From contig OZ220699.1 in the NCBI GenBank assembly GCA_965116565.1, forward strand, positions 1,488,001 through 1,552,000: DNA of 64,000 nt, read 5' to 3'. Positions 16,216-25,105 of this stretch are shown in pieces (the stretch's first letter is position 1; each line of letters begins with the position of its first letter). The DNA comes from Bin87 sp965116565. Its GTDB lineage: Bacteria > Chloroflexota > Dehalococcoidia > Lucifugimonadales > UBA3495. The notes under the pieces are model-generated. The model saw nothing but the letters and a program-made list of their open reading frames with translations, ran no database searches and had not been told where the DNA came from. Made by a program: the position numbers and the translations under genes.

Positions 16216-17169
16216 ATGGCTGACGAGACAATCACCTTCGGCTGCAACCTGAGCATCGATAACTATTGGGATATCGGCGAGTTCGCCCGGCGGGCTGAGG
16301 ATCTCGGCTACGACCGGGTCACCGTAGGAGAGCACATTATGGACGGCAACCCGCCGCGTCCTACCATGATGGGCATTCCGGCAATGGCCGCTGCTGCCGG
16401 AGCCACCTCCAGGATTCGGGTCCTCACCGGCATCGTCATCGCTCCCTTGTACCATCCTGTGATGCTCGCCAAGATGGTATCCATCCTGGATCAAATCTCT
16501 GAGGGACGCCTCGATTTCGGCATCGGCATCAGCGGCCAACGCGACACCAGGGCCGAATTCGATGCGCTGGAAATTCCGGTCAACACCCGGGGCCGTCGCA
16601 CTGACGAAATGCTGCGCGCCATGAAAGATCTCTGGACGTCGGAAAAGGTGTCGCACCACGGCCGGTTCTTCAATTATGACGATGTCACCCTGCTGCCTGG
16701 GCCCGTGCAGGAGCCTTATCCGCCCATCTGGGTGGCGGGCCGTAGCGACGCGGCGATACGAAGGGCGGCGGTCGCTGGCGACGGCTGGTATCCCTACCTG
16801 TTCACCGTGAATCGGATCCGCAGGTCCAACGCCAGCGTGCGCGAGATGGCGGAGCACGCCGGGCGTGATCTCAACAGGTTCCACTGGGGATTGAACCAAC
16901 CCACGGCCATCGACGATGATCCGGACCGGGCTTTGCAGACTGCTATCTCCCACGTGGGCCAACGCTACGTGACCCCGGACCGTAGCGCGGAAGACATTGC
17001 CGGCGCCCTCTGCGTCGCCGGCAACGCCGAAGACTGCATTGGCGCCATCCAGGAACGCATTGACGCCGGCGTAAGGGATTTCGTATTCGGGTTCCTCGCC
17101 GGCGAACCGGATCACTATTTTGCCCAGATGGAGCTGTTCTCCAATCGGGTATTATCCCATTTCAGGTGA
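16216..17169 (+). CDS. LLM-class flavin/F420-dependent oxidoreductase
   Basis: A 317-residue TIM-barrel protein with GYDRVTVGEHIMDGNPPRP, the MLAKMVSILDQISEGRLDFGIG core and PPIWVAGRSDAAIRRAA. This arrangement is typical of F420- or FMN-dependent members of the luciferase-like family. It lies 4 bases before a second LLM gene (17174) and after the TlpA-like gene. Substrate unknown. A CAGGTGA Shine-Dalgarno for the next gene overlaps this gene's stop codon, so the two are translated in tandem. Confidence 0.88.
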   Translation: MADETITFGCNLSIDNYWDIGEFARRAEDLGYDRVTVGEHIMDGNPPRPTMMGIPAMAAAAGATSRIRVLTGIVIAPLYHPVMLAKMVSILDQISEGRLDFGIGISGQRDTRAEFDALEIPVNTRGRRTDEMLRAMKDLWTSEKVSHHGRFFNYDDVTLLPGPVQEPYPPIWVAGRSDAAIRRAAVAGDGWYPYLFTVNRIRRSNASVREMAEHAGRDLNRFHWGLNQPTAIDDDPDRALQTAISHVGQRYVTPDRSAEDIAGALCVAGNAEDCIGAIQERIDAGVRDFVFGFLAGEPDHYFAQMELFSNRVLSHFR

Positions 17170-17173
17170 ATCA

Positions 17174-18184
17174 ATGAAGTTCGGCATCTACAGTTCCATT
17201 GCCGATCCGCCGGCCGGTGAAAACCTGGCTCTGAGGGTCGAGGAGGTGGTCGAAGAGGCAAAATTGGCCGAGACCGCAGGTTTCGATTCGTGCTTTTTCG
17301 GTGAGCATCATCAGGACCGCGACGGCTTCCTGCCATCGCCCCTGATCGTATCTGCCGCCGTGGCTGCCCACACCACCACTCTGAACCTGGGCACCTCAGT
17401 CATCCTGCTCCCGCTGCATCACCCCGTGCATTTGGCAGAGGATGTCATCACCCTCGACATTGTTTCCAGAGGGCGTTTCATCCTGGGGGTGGGCCTCGGT
17501 TACCAACCGGTCGACTTCCGTACGTTCGACATTCCCATCGAGCAGCGAGTCAGCCGTTTCGAGGAGGAGATCGAAATAATCCGCCAGTGCTGGAGCGGCG
17601 ACCGTTTTGATTTCTCCGGCGAGCACTTCAACCTCGAGGACATCACCATTCGCCCCAAGCCTTACTCCGACCCGGCTCCGCCTCTTTGGATTGGAGCCAG
17701 CCGCGTGCCGGGCGCGCGTCGTGCCGGTCGCATCGCAGATGGTTTCGTGGCCGGACCCAGCACCGACCTGGAAAGCACCGTGGCGCTGACCGGCGCTTAC
17801 CAGCAGGCCGCGGAGGCCGCCGGTCGGGACCCGGTGATCTGCCTGATGCGCGATGCTTGGGTCGCCCCAACCCGAGCTGAAGCGGAGCAGGAGTACGGCC
17901 CGGAGGTGATGGACGCATACAAGTATTACTGGCGCAATGGCCTGAATGAATTTCGCCGCTACACGCAGGAATCTGATATCAACATCCAGAATCTTGGACC
18001 CGATCGTTTGATAGTGGGCGAACCGCAGCAGGTGGTTGATGAGTTTCACCGTTGGAAGGAGGCGACCGGCGCGGACTATTTCCTGTTGCGCCTGCGCCAC
18101 GCCCATTCCGGCGGGCCGCCTCACGAACGCATTATGGACGCCATTCAACTGTTTGGTGAGGAAGTCATCCCTCACTGTCAATGA
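17174..18184 (+). CDS. LLM-class flavin-dependent oxidoreductase
   Basis: A 336-residue luciferase-like protein: MKFGIYSSIADPP at the start, GFDSCFFGEHHQDRDGFLPSP, the GTSVILLPLHHPVHLAEDV core, then GRFILGVGLGYQPVDF and PPLWIGASRVPGARRAG. The start at ATG 17174 gives the normal family N-terminus; an upstream in-frame ATG at 17120 lies inside the preceding gene. Same operon as 16216 and followed by a CMD-family gene 37 bases on. The pairing of two different LLM proteins suggests a heteromeric or sequential oxidation (inference). Confidence 0.88.
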   Translation: MKFGIYSSIADPPAGENLALRVEEVVEEAKLAETAGFDSCFFGEHHQDRDGFLPSPLIVSAAVAAHTTTLNLGTSVILLPLHHPVHLAEDVITLDIVSRGRFILGVGLGYQPVDFRTFDIPIEQRVSRFEEEIEIIRQCWSGDRFDFSGEHFNLEDITIRPKPYSDPAPPLWIGASRVPGARRAGRIADGFVAGPSTDLESTVALTGAYQQAAEAAGRDPVICLMRDAWVAPTRAEAEQEYGPEVMDAYKYYWRNGLNEFRRYTQESDINIQNLGPDRLIVGEPQQVVDEFHRWKEATGADYFLLRLRHAHSGGPPHERIMDAIQLFGEEVIPHCQ

Positions 18185-18221
18185 TTGATCACCGGCCAAC
18201 TGCCGACCAGGAGAGTGTGTC

Positions 18222-18782
18222 ATGCCCCGATTCCCCACAGCCAGCAGGAATTCAGTGCCCCAGGAACAGGTAGCGGCCTTCGATGCCATCGTTGCGTCCC
18301 GCAATGGAGTCGTTCCTGAGATGGGACCCATCGCGGTACAGTTGCACGTACCTGAAATCGCCCAGCGCGGCGAGGTGTTGCGAGCTTACCTGCGCGCCGA
18401 GGGCTCTTCTCTTCCCGACAATGTAGCGGAACTCGCGATGCTCACCACCGCCCGCGAATTGGACTGCCAGTTCATCTGGCATGCCCACGCCGCCGCCGGT
18501 CGTCGGTCAGGCTTGAGCGACGCCCTGGTGGACAGCCTCCGCGACAAAACGGACCTGCCCGAGCTATCCGGAGCCGAGGCAGCGGTGATCAACTACGGCC
18601 GCGAGTTCTTCCGCACCCGGCGGGTGTCCCAAGCCACCTTCGAAGCCGCCCGCGCCGAGTTCGGAGACCGCGGCCTGATTGAGTTGACCAACCTCATGGG
18701 CTACTACTCCGTCCTGGCGTTCAACATCAACGCCTTCGAGCAACTTCCGCCCGCCTCCGACGAGCCGTTCCTTCCGGTGTGA
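18222..18782 (+). CDS. carboxymuconolactone decarboxylase (CMD) family protein
   Basis: A 186-residue all-helical protein, paralogous to 9863-10429. It has the same AELAMLTTARELDCQFIWHAH core with one Cys and two His, then SLRDKTDLPELSGAEAAVINY. It lacks the CxxC redox pair. Its TGA overlaps the ATG of the TldD gene as TGATG, so translation is coupled. The context (two LLM oxidoreductases upstream, TldD/TldE and amidase downstream) points to catabolism of a nitrogen-containing organic, but no pathway can be named. Confidence 0.86.
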   Translation: MPRFPTASRNSVPQEQVAAFDAIVASRNGVVPEMGPIAVQLHVPEIAQRGEVLRAYLRAEGSSLPDNVAELAMLTTARELDCQFIWHAHAAAGRRSGLSDALVDSLRDKTDLPELSGAEAAVINYGREFFRTRRVSQATFEAARAEFGDRGLIELTNLMGYYSVLAFNINAFEQLPPASDEPFLPV

Positions 18783-20239
18783 TGGATCCGATCTTCTCGA
18801 CCGCCCTGGACACCGCACGCCAACGCGGGGCACAATACGCGGACGTCCGTCTGGTGTCCAACCGAGAACAGCGCATCGTGGTTCGCAACGGCGTGGTGGA
18901 AACCATGACCGCCGACGAATCGGTTGGACTGGGGATCCGCGCGCTCTACGATGGCGCGTGGGGGTTCGCCTCTACGCGAGAATTGACCGGCGCCGCAGCG
19001 GACTCAGCGGCCGGAGAGGCGGTTCAAATCGCCCGGGCATCTGCGAGAGTCAACGGTTCAGGAGGCTCGGTCTCTCAACTCCTCGGACCACCGGTGCAGA
19101 GTCGGGGCAGCTACTCGACCCCCATAGCCGTAGACCCATTTACCATACCCATCGACGACAAGTTGTCGTTGCTGTTGTCTGCCGACGCCGAGATGGGCAA
19201 GGTTCCTCAGGTCACCGCGCGCATGGGCAATCTGGTGTTCATCCGGGAGGAGCGCACGTTCGCCAACACCGAGGGGGCGCTGGTCAGCCAAACCGTCCAT
19301 GAGGCGGGCGGTGGAATCCAGGCTACGGCAGTGGGCAACGGAGAAACTCAGCGACGGTCGTATCCTCAGTCCCATGGTCGGCAACAGGGCACTGGTGGCT
19401 GGGAGTACGTGGTTGCGATGGATCTGCCGGGAAACGCCTGCCGCATTGCGGAAGAAGCAGTGGAGTTGCTCACTGCCGCGCCGTGCCCAGTCGGAATCTC
19501 CACCGATCTGGTGATAGACAGCAGCCAGTTGGCATTGCAAATCCACGAATCGTGCGGCCATGCGGTGGAATTGGACCGGGCGTTGGGCGATGAAGCCGCG
19601 TTCGCCGGCACCTCTTTCCTCACCCCCGATCTGTTGCATGACTTCCAATATGGCTCGGAGCAGGTCAACATTACGGCTGACAGCACCAGCGCGACTGGTT
19701 TGGGTACATTCGGGTGGGACGACGAAGGTCTGCCTGCCCAGGCCACTGATATCATCCGGCACGGCCGGTTCGTAGGCTACCTGATGTCCCGCGAATCCGC
19801 CGGACTCTTGGGCCTTCGATCCAACGGTTGTATGCGGGCTTCGTCCTGGAACCGGATCCCCCTGATCAGGATGACCAACGTGAGCCTCGAGCCCGGAGAG
19901 TGGACTCTTGACGACCTGATCGCGGACACCGACGACGGAATTTACCTTGAGACCAACCGTTCCTGGTCCATAGATGATCGGCGGTATAATTTCCAGTTCG
20001 GGACCGAGGTGGGTCGGGAGATCAAAAACGGCAAAATCGGTCGATTGCTGCGTAACTGCACCTACACCGGAATAACCCCTGAATTCTGGCGGAGCTGTGA
20101 CGCGGTCTGCGGTCCGGAGCACTGGAATTTGTGGGGCACTCCGCGTTGCGGCAAGGGGCAGCCCGGCCAGATCGCCCACACCAGCCACGGCGCGAGCCCG
20201 TCCCGTTTCCGCAACGTCCAGGTGGGCGTGCTCCGCTAG
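18782..20239 (+). CDS. tldD: TldD-like metalloprotease subunit
   Basis: A 485-residue protein of the TldD/PmbA family. The zinc motif HExxxH is present as H255-ESCG-H260 followed by AVELDRALGDE, and the later GTFGWDDEGLPAQATDIIRHG segment is typical. In Escherichia coli, TldD and TldE form a heterodimeric protease that trims small peptides (microcin B17, CcdA), with TldD supplying the metal site. The partner follows directly. The start is ATG 18782, overlapping the previous stop; an in-frame GTG lies one codon earlier. No RiPP precursor or modification enzyme is nearby. Confidence 0.9.
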   Translation: MDPIFSTALDTARQRGAQYADVRLVSNREQRIVVRNGVVETMTADESVGLGIRALYDGAWGFASTRELTGAAADSAAGEAVQIARASARVNGSGGSVSQLLGPPVQSRGSYSTPIAVDPFTIPIDDKLSLLLSADAEMGKVPQVTARMGNLVFIREERTFANTEGALVSQTVHEAGGGIQATAVGNGETQRRSYPQSHGRQQGTGGWEYVVAMDLPGNACRIAEEAVELLTAAPCPVGISTDLVIDSSQLALQIHESCGHAVELDRALGDEAAFAGTSFLTPDLLHDFQYGSEQVNITADSTSATGLGTFGWDDEGLPAQATDIIRHGRFVGYLMSRESAGLLGLRSNGCMRASSWNRIPLIRMTNVSLEPGEWTLDDLIADTDDGIYLETNRSWSIDDRRYNFQFGTEVGREIKNGKIGRLLRNCTYTGITPEFWRSCDAVCGPEHWNLWGTPRCGKGQPGQIAHTSHGASPSRFRNVQVGVLR

Positions 20240-20255
20240 CCGGGTAATCTCCATC

Positions 20256-21590
20256 GTGTTGGGTCCGGACCACATACGCTCGCAGTTGAAGGAATCTCTG
20301 AGGCATTGCCCGGCCGGGTCAGAGGCGGACATCTACCTAACCGCCACCGATCAGGCCCTCACCAGGTTTGCCAACAACCGGATTCACCAAAACGTCTCCC
20401 ACATGGACGCCGTCGCCCATGTTCGCGTTGCCACCGGTTTGCGGCAGGGACGCTCGGTCACGAACAACTTGTCCCACGATGGTCTGGCGGACGCGGTAAA
20501 ACAAGCCGCGGAGTATGCCCGACTGATGCCCGAGGACCCCGACTTCCCCGGTTTGCCGGAACCATCCGCGGTTCAATCAGTAGCGGCTTACGATGAGGGG
20601 ACCGGGACGTGCGACGCCGAACAAAGAGCCGATAGGGTCGCGATGGTGTGCTCGCGCGCCGCGGATCTGTTGTTGGAAGCGGCCGGTTTCTGCCGTACCG
20701 GCTCGACCGAGTTGGCCGTAGTCAGCACTAAAGGTGCCGACGCCTATCACGTGGGTTCATTTGCGGGTCTGCTCATCACGGCGCGCGGCAACGATTCCGC
20801 CGGATGGAGCAAGGGCGGCGGTTGGCGACTGGGGGAAATTGACGCGGAAACCCTCGCTGGTGAAGCCATCGGCAAGGCCGTGCGCGGCCGCAATCCCCAG
20901 GATCTGGAGCCCGGCGAATATCCCGTGGTGCTGGAACACTACGCGGTCGATGACATGCTGGAGGCGCTCAGTTTCTATGGGATGGGCGCGCACATGGTCC
21001 AGGATGGCCGCAGCTGGATGAATGAGGTCGTGGGCCAGCCAATAATGAGCCCGTCGGTCGACATACGAGACGACGGCCTGGACCCGGACGGTTGGCCGGT
21101 GCCGTTTGACGCGGAAGGCGTTCCCAAGCGGCGAGTGGATATCGTGAGCGACGGCGTGGTTCTGGGCCCCGTCCACAACACCTATACGGGCTCTAAAGAG
21201 GGGGTGTCGTCCACGGGGCACCAACGCAGCGCGACGGGCGGCCCAACCGCCACCAATCTGTTCATGCGCCCCGGCGACCGGACCACCCAGGAGTTGATAG
21301 GGTCCTTGGAACGCGGGCTGTACGTCACCCGTTTTTACTACACCCGCTTGGCGCATAATCGCGGCTGCGTCATGACCGGCATGACCCGCGATGGCACGTT
21401 CCTGATCGAAAACGGTGAACTCACGTCCCCCGTCAAGAATTTGCGATTTACCCAGAGTTACGTCGATGCCCTCGCCGGATGCCTGGCGCTCTCCGACACG
21501 GCGCAACTGAATCTCAACGAAGCCGGCGTCGCCATGCATGTGCCTGCAGCTTTGCTGGCCAGTTGGCGGTTTACCGGCCAGACTGTCTGA
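20256..21590 (+). CDS. TldE/PmbA-like protease subunit
   Basis: A 444-residue member of the TldD/PmbA family without the HExxxH motif, as expected for the non-catalytic TldE partner. Recognisable stretches are ALTRFANNRIHQNVSHMDAV, ARGNDSAGWSKGGGW and GHQRSATGGPTATNLFM. Start uncertain: GTG 20256 gives a normal N-terminus and clears the upstream TldD stop by 16 bases, though its ribosome site is weak; TTG 20259 is the alternative. It most likely forms a heterodimer with the product of 18782. Confidence 0.85.
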   Translation: MLGPDHIRSQLKESLRHCPAGSEADIYLTATDQALTRFANNRIHQNVSHMDAVAHVRVATGLRQGRSVTNNLSHDGLADAVKQAAEYARLMPEDPDFPGLPEPSAVQSVAAYDEGTGTCDAEQRADRVAMVCSRAADLLLEAAGFCRTGSTELAVVSTKGADAYHVGSFAGLLITARGNDSAGWSKGGGWRLGEIDAETLAGEAIGKAVRGRNPQDLEPGEYPVVLEHYAVDDMLEALSFYGMGAHMVQDGRSWMNEVVGQPIMSPSVDIRDDGLDPDGWPVPFDAEGVPKRRVDIVSDGVVLGPVHNTYTGSKEGVSSTGHQRSATGGPTATNLFMRPGDRTTQELIGSLERGLYVTRFYYTRLAHNRGCVMTGMTRDGTFLIENGELTSPVKNLRFTQSYVDALAGCLALSDTAQLNLNEAGVAMHVPAALLASWRFTGQTV

Positions 21591-21634
21591 CTGCCGGATT
21601 GGGCTAGACTAACGACGCGACACGGAGCGACTTT

Positions 21635-21832
21635 ATGGCTGATTTGAACAACGACGAAATCCAGGTGCTGGCGAAAGCGGTAGGTTTAACCCTGAGTGAA
21701 CCCGAGTTGACTCAGGTCACGCACAGTTTGAATGCCATGTTGGAAGAGATGGACGGCATCAATCCTCCCGGGTTCAATTTGGAGGAGTATGTCGCCGTAG
21801 TCCAGCAGGCTGATATGGAGGTTGCAGGATGA
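21635..21832 (+). CDS. GatC/AtzG-like small amidase subunit
   Basis: A 65-residue helical protein: DEIQVLAKAVGLTLSEPELTQV, a second helix, and an NPPGFNLEEYVAV turn. This resembles AtzG-type (DUF4089) and GatC subunits, which wrap around an amidase partner. Its stop overlaps the start of the amidase gene by 4 bases (ATGA), which supports a stoichiometric complex. It lacks the full GatC length (about 95 residues), so a tRNA amidotransferase is unlikely. Confidence 0.72.
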   Translation: MADLNNDEIQVLAKAVGLTLSEPELTQVTHSLNAMLEEMDGINPPGFNLEEYVAVVQQADMEVAG

Positions 21833-23262
21833 CTCCCACCGAAATTCCTTTCCTTTCCGCCTCCGAACTCGCCTCCGCAATCCGCGACCGTACCGTTTCA
21901 CCAGTCGAAGCCACGGATGCCTACTTGGACCGCATCGACAGAGTAGGCGACAAACTGAACGCCTACATCACTGTGTGTGCGGACGAGGCGAGGGCGGATG
22001 CAAAACGTCTTGAAGACGAGGCAGCCGCTGGCAATTTCCGCGGTCCCCTTCACGGGGTCCCTGTCGGCATCAAGGACCAGATCCACACCGCCGGCGTCCG
22101 CACCACCGACGCCTCCAAAATCCGCGCCGACTTCGTGCCTGACGCTGATGCGACGGTGGTAGCCAAGCTCAAAACCGCCGGCGCCGTGATAATCGGCAAG
22201 ACTAATTTGAGCGAGTTTGCGTTGGGAGATCCCATTAGTAGCTGGTTCGGGCCGGCTCGCAACCCGTGGGATACGGCTCGCAACCCAGGCACGTCCAGCA
22301 CTGGCAGCGGCTCAGCCACTGCTGGATTCCTGTGCGCAACGTCGTTGGGCGAGGACACCGGCGGATCCATACGTGGGCCGGCGGCCAATTGCGGCCTCGT
22401 CGGCATTCGTCCCACCTGGGGCCGAGTCAGCCGCGCCGGCGTGGATGGAGCCAGCTGGTCCACGGACACCATCGGCCCCATCTCTCGCACTGTTGCCGAT
22501 TGCGCCCTGACGCTGGGTGTCATCGCCGGCCACGATCCCAAGGATCGATACAGCCGGCCGGAACCCGTACCCGACTATCTGGACGGTTTGGACGCAGGTG
22601 TGTCGGGTATGCGGATCGGCGTGGTGACGGAACTCATGGGCGGACACGGACTGTCTCTGGACGACAGGAGCCGGGACGCGGTGGCCGCTGCCGCTGAGGT
22701 TTTCCGCGAGCTGGGAGCGGAAGTTGTTCCCGTCAGCTTGCCGATGGCCCCGTTTACCGGTCCCATTGTTCGCACTATCACGAGCACCGAGCGGGTCAGT
22801 TTGAACCCCGAGTGGCTCCGTGAACGTTTCGAGGACTACCATCCCAACACACGGGTAGCGTTTGCGGTAGGCAACCTGATACCGGGACAGGTCTATTACA
22901 AGGCCGTCAAGCTCAGGGCTATGGTGAGGCGTCAGGTGATCGAGACCTTCAGAGAGGTTGACCTCCTGTTGCAGCCAACCTCAACTGGTCCGGCTGGACT
23001 GCTGTCGGACGAGCCTCCGGTCGTCACCAGCAAGGAAATGGCAGCGTCGGCCCTGCGCGAGGGCAGTTTCCGCGGACTGTATAGCCTGAGCGGATGTCCC
23101 GCGTTGAGCATGCCGTGCGGTTTCACCAGCGATGGCGAAGGCGGTCTGCCCCTGGCGTTGCAGATCGCGGGTCCACACCTGGGTGAGCCTGCGGTGTTGA
23201 GGGCAGCGTTCGCCTACGAACAGCGGACCACATCGCATTTGCGACGTCCGCCCGATTTATAG
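21829..23262 (+). CDS. amidase (amidase-signature family)
   Basis: A 477-residue amidase-signature hydrolase. The catalytic triad is visible: Lys82 in GVPVGIKDQ, cis-Ser156 in GTSSTGSGS and Ser180 in EDTGGSIRGPAA. It hydrolyses a C-N amide bond of an unknown substrate in the cytoplasm. There is no GatB gene nearby and the small partner is AtzG-like, so a catabolic amidase (biuret, carboxyamide or similar) is more likely than Glu-tRNA amidotransferase. Last gene of the plus-strand run that begins at 15610. Confidence 0.9.
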   Translation: MTPTEIPFLSASELASAIRDRTVSPVEATDAYLDRIDRVGDKLNAYITVCADEARADAKRLEDEAAAGNFRGPLHGVPVGIKDQIHTAGVRTTDASKIRADFVPDADATVVAKLKTAGAVIIGKTNLSEFALGDPISSWFGPARNPWDTARNPGTSSTGSGSATAGFLCATSLGEDTGGSIRGPAANCGLVGIRPTWGRVSRAGVDGASWSTDTIGPISRTVADCALTLGVIAGHDPKDRYSRPEPVPDYLDGLDAGVSGMRIGVVTELMGGHGLSLDDRSRDAVAAAAEVFRELGAEVVPVSLPMAPFTGPIVRTITSTERVSLNPEWLRERFEDYHPNTRVAFAVGNLIPGQVYYKAVKLRAMVRRQVIETFREVDLLLQPTSTGPAGLLSDEPPVVTSKEMAASALREGSFRGLYSLSGCPALSMPCGFTSDGEGGLPLALQIAGPHLGEPAVLRAAFAYEQRTTSHLRRPPDL

Positions 23263-23313
23263 ATCCCCTGGTGGCTGCACATCTCGAGTGAGGATCGTCC
23301 ACAGGTATTTAAC

Positions 23314-23343
23314 GATTGACCGCACAAATTTGTGCGGTCAATC
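23314..23343. promoter_or_regulatory. 30-bp perfect palindrome, probable operator
   Basis: Each half is GATTGACCGCACAAA, meeting at the centre with no mismatch and no spacer. It lies immediately upstream of an extended -10 element and 48 bases before the ATG of a binding-protein gene. Size and position fit a binding site for a dimeric or tetrameric regulator. No regulator gene is adjacent. Confidence 0.7.
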
Positions 23344-23352
23344 AATATCGTG

Positions 23353-23361
23353 TGCTACTCT
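23353..23361 (+). promoter_or_regulatory. extended -10 promoter of the first periplasmic binding protein
   Basis: TGCTACTCT is an extended -10 element 30 bases before the ATG at 23391. The palindrome 23314-23343 covers the place where a -35 box would be, so a bound regulator would either block or contact RNA polymerase. Confidence 0.45.
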
Positions 23362-23390
23362 GTGCCGAGTTTTGTTGCCGAGTCGGATTG

Positions 23391-24662
23391 ATGGGGCTGA
23401 TTAGAACGCCGGTTTGTCGTATCGTAGCCAGGGTGGCAGTCTCCGCTTTGCTCGCTCTTATGTTGGGTCCGGGCTGCACCGGTGCTGCGGAAACGGCCTC
23501 GGTCGATACTCCTGCGGGCGCGGCGGACCAACGGGCCATCGCGGATCCAGTACAGGACGATCGAATGGATCCTGGGATTACCGACGATGAGGTGCTATTC
23601 GGTCAGTCGGCCGCGTTTACCGGGCCGGCCGGTGAATTGGGCCAAGAAATGCGGCTAGGCATCGAGGCGGCCTTCAACGAAGCCAATGTCGCTGGCGGAA
23701 TCCATGGCCGCCGGTTGGAACTGGAATCCCTGAATGATTCCTACGAAAGTGACTTCGCGCTGTCAAATACACAGACCCTGATTGAAAAGGAAGAGGTTTT
23801 TGCTCTGATCGGAGCGGTGGGTACGCCAACCTCCCGTGCTGCGGCGCCTGTGGCCCATGCCGCGGGTGTCCCGTTCATTGCCCCGTTTACGGGAGCCGAA
23901 TTTTTGCGCGATTCTCAGTTGGGCACCGTGGTGAACGTGAGAGCCTCCTATTATCAGGAAACGGAAGAAATGGTGGTCCGTTTGACCGAGGATCTCGGGA
24001 TTACTGATGTCGCTATCTTCTATCAGGACGATTCGTACGGCAGGAACGGGCTGGAAGGGGCGACAACCGCGTTGAAGCGCCGGGGGCTCGAACCGGTGGT
24101 GTCCTGGTCTTATCCGCGTAACACCATGGCGGTTAAGGCAGCGACATTGAGGATCGCTGAGGCGGATCCTGAAGCGGTCATCATGATCGGCGCGTACGCT
24201 CCGGTCGCTCGCGCCATCGAGCACTTGCGAAGAGACATCGATCCCATTTTCATGACGGTATCGTTCGTGGGTAGCCACGCGCTCGCGGCAGAGTTGGGTG
24301 ATGACGTTGAGGGCGTTTACGTGACCCAGGTGGTGCCGTCGCCCGATGATAGTGACATTCCCCTGGTTGCGCGGTACCATGCCGCTCTGTCGGAGTTTGA
24401 CACCGACGCCGAGCACGGGTTCGTATCCTTGGAGGGCTATCTGGCGGGGCGGTTGGCCATAGTGGGTCTGCAGGCTTGCGGACTGGACTTGAGCCGCGAG
24501 TGTTTCCTCCATTCACTGAGGAATGCGGGCACGATAGACATCGACGGGATCCAGTTGAAGTATGGTCCCGATGACAATCAAGGGTCGGACGCAGTGTTCT
24601 TGACCTCCATTGGGCCCAGTGGAAAATATCAGCAGCTTGAAACACTCCAGGGGATACGTTGA
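23391..24662 (+). CDS. ABC-type (Leu/Ile/Val-like) substrate-binding lipoprotein
   Basis: A 423-residue type I periplasmic binding protein. The signal sequence ends in LMLGPGC (lipobox Cys). The binding fold starts at residue 59 with DPGITDDEVLFGQSAAFTGP and continues through LNDSYESDFALSNT, FALIGAVGTPTSRAA, GVPFIAPFTGAEFLR, VAIFYQDDSYGRNGLEG and VSFVGSHAL. Such proteins deliver amino acids, amides or short-chain compounds to an ABC importer or act as receptors. No permease or ATPase is nearby. Start ATG 23391; the upstream frame crosses the promoter. Close paralogue of the C-terminal half of the next gene. Confidence 0.88.
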   Translation: MGLIRTPVCRIVARVAVSALLALMLGPGCTGAAETASVDTPAGAADQRAIADPVQDDRMDPGITDDEVLFGQSAAFTGPAGELGQEMRLGIEAAFNEANVAGGIHGRRLELESLNDSYESDFALSNTQTLIEKEEVFALIGAVGTPTSRAAAPVAHAAGVPFIAPFTGAEFLRDSQLGTVVNVRASYYQETEEMVVRLTEDLGITDVAIFYQDDSYGRNGLEGATTALKRRGLEPVVSWSYPRNTMAVKAATLRIAEADPEAVIMIGAYAPVARAIEHLRRDIDPIFMTVSFVGSHALAAELGDDVEGVYVTQVVPSPDDSDIPLVARYHAALSEFDTDAEHGFVSLEGYLAGRLAIVGLQACGLDLSRECFLHSLRNAGTIDIDGIQLKYGPDDNQGSDAVFLTSIGPSGKYQQLETLQGIR

Positions 24663-25105
24663 TGTATGTCCAAGGTTGGAGGAGTCCTGGTCATTTTCGG
24701 CTGGGTGTCCAGATCGACCGATTATCGGTTTGAGTGGGCTGCCACACCACGATGGATATGCGACAATTGCTTACCATAAATTGCAATTCACGCCGCAGGC
24801 GAGACGTCAGTGATCCCTTCGAGAAGGGGTATGCCCTATGAGCACTTCATGACCTGGTTCCGGAGAGAATCCGTCTTGCTGGGAACCCCTACTCGTTTGG
24901 AGCCACTATTGAGCACCATGACATTCTACCCGACCGTCTCGCTACAACCCTCGAGGGTTGTTCCGACCATGAGAGGCTCGTGCCATCGGTTGGCGCTGCG
25001 AGGCCCGTCGGTGAGCCGTGCTCCGCCGTTGGCCGATCCCACCGTGATCGGCCGGTTAGGCTAACAATCGCCACCGCAAAACCCATTGGAGACAAAAAGA
25101 ATACG
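24663..25105. other. 443-base spacer between the two binding-protein genes
   Basis: No supportable gene. It contains an AT-rich patch (24750-24790, with two AATTGC/GCAATT arms) and a short TCCCTTCGAGAAGGGG hairpin near 24815 that could stop upstream transcription. The last 60 bases become purine-rich and give GGAGAC ahead of the next ATG. A separate promoter for the fusion gene is probable but I could not place one. Confidence 0.5.

Noticed and set aside
21635..23262. GatCA tRNA amidotransferase
   Set aside because: The small subunit is too short for GatC and no GatB is present; a catabolic amidase with an AtzG-like partner fits better.
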